A DNA stretch of 64,000 nucleotides from Tetradesmus obliquus (Eukaryota > Chlorophyta > Chlorophyceae > Sphaeropleales > Scenedesmaceae): the NCBI GenBank assembly GCA_030272155.1, contig CP126194.1, positions 1,975,501 through 2,039,500 on the forward strand, in the 5' to 3' direction. Under the pieces are notes generated by a model. That model ran no database searches, was not told the origin of the DNA, and was given only the letters and a program-made list of their open reading frames with translations. Position 1 is the first letter of the stretch. Every line of letters begins with the position of its first letter. A program made the translations under genes and the position numbers. Below, one piece after another: positions 61,101-64,000 of this stretch.

Positions 61101-63915
61101 TGCTGCAGGCTGCCCACCTCGTGCTTGTACTGCAGCACAACACAGGCAGTGAAAGGCAGGCAGATGAGCAGGAGGTGATATAGCAGGTGAGCAGGCTGCA
61201 ACGTAGCAGGCGCTTCTGCTGCAGGCTGCCCACCTCGTGCTTGTACTGCAGGCGGTGCGAGGCAGGATGGATGCGGCAGGTGAGAGCAGCATGCGATACA
61301 GCAGGCGCTCCTGCTGCACAAAAACCTTCAGCAGGCTTCTAACACTCATCATACAACGCGCAGCATGACTCAGAAGGTTGCACGGTTGCGCGCCAACCCT
61401 AAGCAGCCCACATGCAGCGGTCAAACCCCGGTCAAAGCTGGGTCAACACCGGTCAAACTACTGCTGCGCCCACCTGGTCAATGGGGAAGTTGGTCTGCGC
61501 GCCGGCGCCGTGCAGGCTGATGGACACCTTGTCATACACGCGCGCTGCCTCTTCTTCAGTTCTGTAGTAACCCAGGTGAGTGACCTTGCCATGGTACAGG
61601 ATGCGCGCCTGCCACTGGTTCTTGCGGTTGCTGCTGCCCACACCCAGGTACCTGCTCAAGAAGCAGTAAGGCATAAGTAGTGTCAACACTAGCCTGCTTC
61701 AGACGGAAGGGGATTACACACTGCTCTCTACGTGCTGCAAAGCGGATGCCACAGCCTCGACTGTGCAGCATCGTATCTCCTGCTGCTGCAGCAATGCTTG
61801 ACACATGCGCTGCATTTATAACCTGCTCCCATGCTGCTGCTGCTGCTGCTGCTGCTCCCACCTGCTGGTGCGGCGCCTGTTGGTGAGGCGGCGCCGTGGC
61901 AGCTTGGCCCGCTCAGACTTGAGCGTGGCCTTCACCTCCTCACGTGACTTGCCTGCAGGTGCAGTAGACACGACACACATGCGGCCAGCAGTCAGTACGG
62001 CTTCAAAACAAGCACACAACTGGTCTGCTGAACAACTGCAAGACGGTGCAGCCTTCACCTCCTCGCGCGACTTGCCTGCAGACACAATGACAGCAGCCAG
62101 ACAGCAGCACAGCACACACATCAGATACGTGCAGCCGCCGCACTGCTGCCTTGGGCGTGGCCTTCACCTCCTCACGCGACTTGCCTGCAGCATAAAGAAT
62201 TGCAGGATATCATACTTTGCAATCAACACAATGCAACATGATGCGTACCTTGTGCTCAAAGGGCCCTCCGTCAGTGCAGGCGCAGCGTACTCGGCCAGCA
62301 GCAAAAGCCCACATCAGACACGCACAGCCAACGCACTGCCTTGTGCAAGTTTGTGAACCTGAACCCAGTCTTGCAGACGCATTGCCGGAGTCATGTGCCG
62401 TGGCATTCTGCTGGTCAGATGTTGGTGCCTCTCCCTTTGCAGGCGTGGATGCGGGTGCTTTCTTGGTGACTTAGAAGAAGCCTTCTAAAACCCCAAAAAA
62501 CCACCCGCATCAACACCTGCGAAGGTAGAGGCACCGACACCTGCCAAACAGCGCCACCACCCCGCTTGCCGCCACCACACACTTCCGTGGCGCATGCGCT
62601 AACAACTATCATTTGTTTGACTGTCTTCAACAAAATAAGACCTCCATGATCACAAACATGCTGCTGGCAAGGATACAAATTGAACAGCTGCAGTCAAAAC
62701 AAGTTTCAAAATTTAAAAAGATAACGCACCCACAAGCTCCGGCACGCTGTCATTGTCATACTCCTCAATGGGGAAGTTCAGGATGGCGCGGCAGTTCTGC
62801 CGCCCCAGCAGCCCAATGGCAGCGCGGTCATACGCGCGCGCTGCCGCATCCTCCGTGTCAAAGTAGCCCACCGACACGCCTGCAGACGCGTGCACAACAT
62901 ATCATCACATGCAGTCAGCCTACATGGTTGCAAAGTTGACGACACACAGGCGCCGCCGCATCCTCCGTATCAAAGTAGCCCACCGACACGCCTGCAGTTG
63001 TGTGCACAACATATCATTACATGCGGTCAGCATACATGGTTGCAAAAATTTAGGACACAAAGCGCTGCTGCATCCTCCGTGTCAAAGTAGCCCACCAACA
63101 CGCCTGCAGACGCATGCATAACATACCATCACATGCGGTCAGCATACATGGTTGCAAAAGTTCAGGACACAAAGCGCCGCCGCATCCTCCATGTCGACGT
63201 AGCCCACCGACACGCCTGCAGTTGTGTGCACAACATACCATCACATGACGTCAGCGTAGATGGTTGCAAAAGTTTAGGACACAGCGCCGCCGCAACCTCC
63301 GTGTCGACATTGCCCACCGACACCCCTGCAGACGCGTGCGTACCACATTACATTGTTACGTATGTTACGTTTTAAGCAACAGACAGCGTCAAGAGTGCTG
63401 CTGCACCATCCCCGTCAAAACGGCCAGCCGACGCGCCTGCAGCGGTATGCATGGACGGGTGCACGACACATACATGGTGAAAAGGTGAGATAGGCTGCGC
63501 GGCTGAGGTACATACACGCAGTGCAGCCACAGTTACTCTGCTGCTGCTGCTGTCGCTGCTTGCTCGGCCACCAATGCACTGGCATCACACAATGCACGAT
63601 GCGTGCACCCTGCAACCCTTCCACTGCTTTCAAGGCATCTGTAACACACAAGTTGCCGCATCATGCCGCTCAGCCGCGCACCTGACTTGCCCAGCGCCGC
63701 CACTTTGATCTGCACCCTCCACTTGCGCTTCTTTTTGTCATAACTCACACCCCTGTACTGAGACCTAAACACAGGCTGGCCCTCGCCACCCCCAGCAGCC
63801 GCAGCAGCAGCAGCACCGCTGCTGCGCAGGCTGCTGCCGGCGCCATGCGCTGCTGCTGCTGCAGCCGCCCGCTCTCGCTGGACCTCCCGCTGCTGCGCTG
63901 CAGCGCGCCCGTTCA

Positions 63916-63955
<40 letters not shown>

Positions 63956-64000
63956 GTAGCTGTCGTTGCTGCAGTTGTTTGCTGCGTTGCCAAATGACAG
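55962..64000 (-). CDS. AP2-domain transcription factor with three AP2 domains (5' end beyond the window)
   Basis: The exons fit by phase: from beyond 64000 to 63682, 62879-62730, 61952-61862, 61651-61474, 60985-60813, 60530-60386, 59099-58020, 57908-57694, 57381-55962. AP2 domain 1 (YRGVSYDKKKRKWRVQI, then VGYFDTEDAAARAYDRAAI) is split by one intron. Domain 2 is YLGVGSSNRKNQWQARI with LGYYRTEEEAARVYDKV. Domain 3 is YRGVSKKKGRWEAKVMLNRK with FDTELEAARAYDTAVWRLK, and lacks the usual Leu-Gly before Phe-Asp-Thr. AP2 domains bind GC-rich DNA by a three-stranded sheet, and multi-AP2 proteins are common in green algae. The C-terminal 900 residues are Gln/Gly/Met-rich with polyQ, fitting an activation region; they contain short islands (RSVSIGDLVSLGD, RIASESNLSNMVPISPSSN) with Ser motifs suited to phosphorylation. 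The open frame still runs upstream at the window edge. Five exon edges are copied in tandem into introns. Confidence 0.85.
59045..59338 (-). repeat. Array A: three copies of the acceptor and start of the AP2-gene 1080-base exon
   Basis: The exon start (DHQLEMHPTGLPL) with CTGCAG acceptor is at 59099. Copies start at 59224 and 59335 (offsets 125 and 111). The third lacks about 15 internal bases. The intron part of the unit (for example tgtgtcagaat) is copied too. Confidence 0.92.
59644..59902. repeat. 259-base imperfect hairpin in AP2-gene intron
   Basis: The arms ctaacaacacc...cagcctatgcagcttc and aacaaacaagacaaaactcc pair with their reverse complement at 59847-59902 almost perfectly. The match resumes near the centre around cttggcgcatccgccaag. 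A second gtgttgttag follows at 59914-59923. Confidence 0.88.
59924..60450 (-). repeat. Array B: copies of the end and donor of the AP2-domain-3 exon
   Basis: The true exon end is 60386 (KAADK then GTGCGC). Copies end at 60264 (GTGCAT follows) and 60139 (GTGTGA follows), offsets 122 and 125. A truncated copy starts at 59924. The exon part copied covers ANFKDSCPPDVxEALKA. Confidence 0.92.
60930..61245 (-). repeat. Array C: three copies of the acceptor and start of the exon before AP2 domain 3
   Basis: The exon start YKHEVGSLQQKLSGLT is at 60985, and copies begin at 61129 and 61245 (offsets 144 and 116), each after an intact CTGCAG. Confidence 0.92.
61925..62190 (-). repeat. Array D: three copies of the acceptor and start of the linker exon before AP2 domain 2
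   Basis: The exon start (GKSREEVKAT) is at 61952, with copies at 62075 and 62184 (offsets 123 and 109), each after CTGCAG. A further intron-only relic is seen near 62290-62345 (cacatcagacacgcacag). Confidence 0.9.
62838..63443 (-). repeat. Array E: six copies of the acceptor and start of the second AP2-domain-1 exon
   Basis: The true exon start is 62879. Copies begin at 62991, 63103, 63215, 63325 and 63436, a period of 110-112. Each keeps the CTGCAG acceptor and about 45 bases coding GVSVGYFDTEDAA or a decayed form. Odd and even copies differ after the acceptor (acgcgtgc against ttgtgtgc). Confidence 0.95.

Noticed and set aside
62838-63443. CRISPR-like array of regularly spaced repeats
   Set aside because: The repeats are copies of an adjoining eukaryotic exon start with its splice acceptor, and the spacers are similar to each other, so it is a tandem duplication.

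Overview
This is nuclear DNA of a green alga, most likely a chlorophyte of the Chlorophyceae type. The reasons are many short GT-AG introns, pervasive CAG/CTG triplet tracts coding long Gln, Ala and Ser runs, a WSC plus GH16 secreted protein, a plastid RH22-type DEAD-box helicase, a kinesin-12 motor and a multi-AP2 regulator. The species is not identified. Gene models below were joined by eye from GT-AG sites and reading phase. For seven models the exon lengths sum to an exact multiple of three with no internal stop.

Layout. 165-2822 (-) organellar-type single-strand DNA-binding protein. 3511-8536 (+) DnaJ protein, sharing a 0.7 kb divergent promoter region with it. 9636-12864 (+) MFS transporter of the drug:proton antiporter type. 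14359-18678 (+) secreted WSC-GH16 protein. 19599-34058 (-) a giant low-complexity protein gene with one 11.8 kb exon; its upstream exon is split by a 4.0 kb hAT DNA transposon (34059-38099) and resumes at 38106-38268. 38359-42270 (+) RH22-like helicase. 43865-52891 (-) kinesin-12, 22 exons. 55962 to beyond the window end (-) a transcription factor with three AP2 domains.

The most unusual signal is in the AP2 gene. Five of its exon edges, each with its splice site, are copied two to five extra times into the neighbouring intron, in tandem arrays with a period of about 110-145 bases. The copied sites look competent: CTGCAG before the exon start, or GTG after the exon end. Most of the copies would change the reading frame or add peptide. 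A smaller version of the same pattern flanks exon 5 of the DnaJ gene on both sides, so this looks like a mode of intron growth in this genome and not an oddity of one gene. A 259-base imperfect hairpin in the AP2 gene carries a further exon-edge copy near its centre.

Other points of note are an apparently complete hAT element (730-residue transposase over nine exons, one of 12 bases) with a palindromic target-site footprint, a 10-copy minisatellite in a GH16 intron, and a G-run-bounded, G-quadruplex-prone insert in another GH16 intron. The genes are mostly unrelated housekeeping and regulatory functions, as is normal for a eukaryotic chromosome; no operon or shared pathway is apparent.
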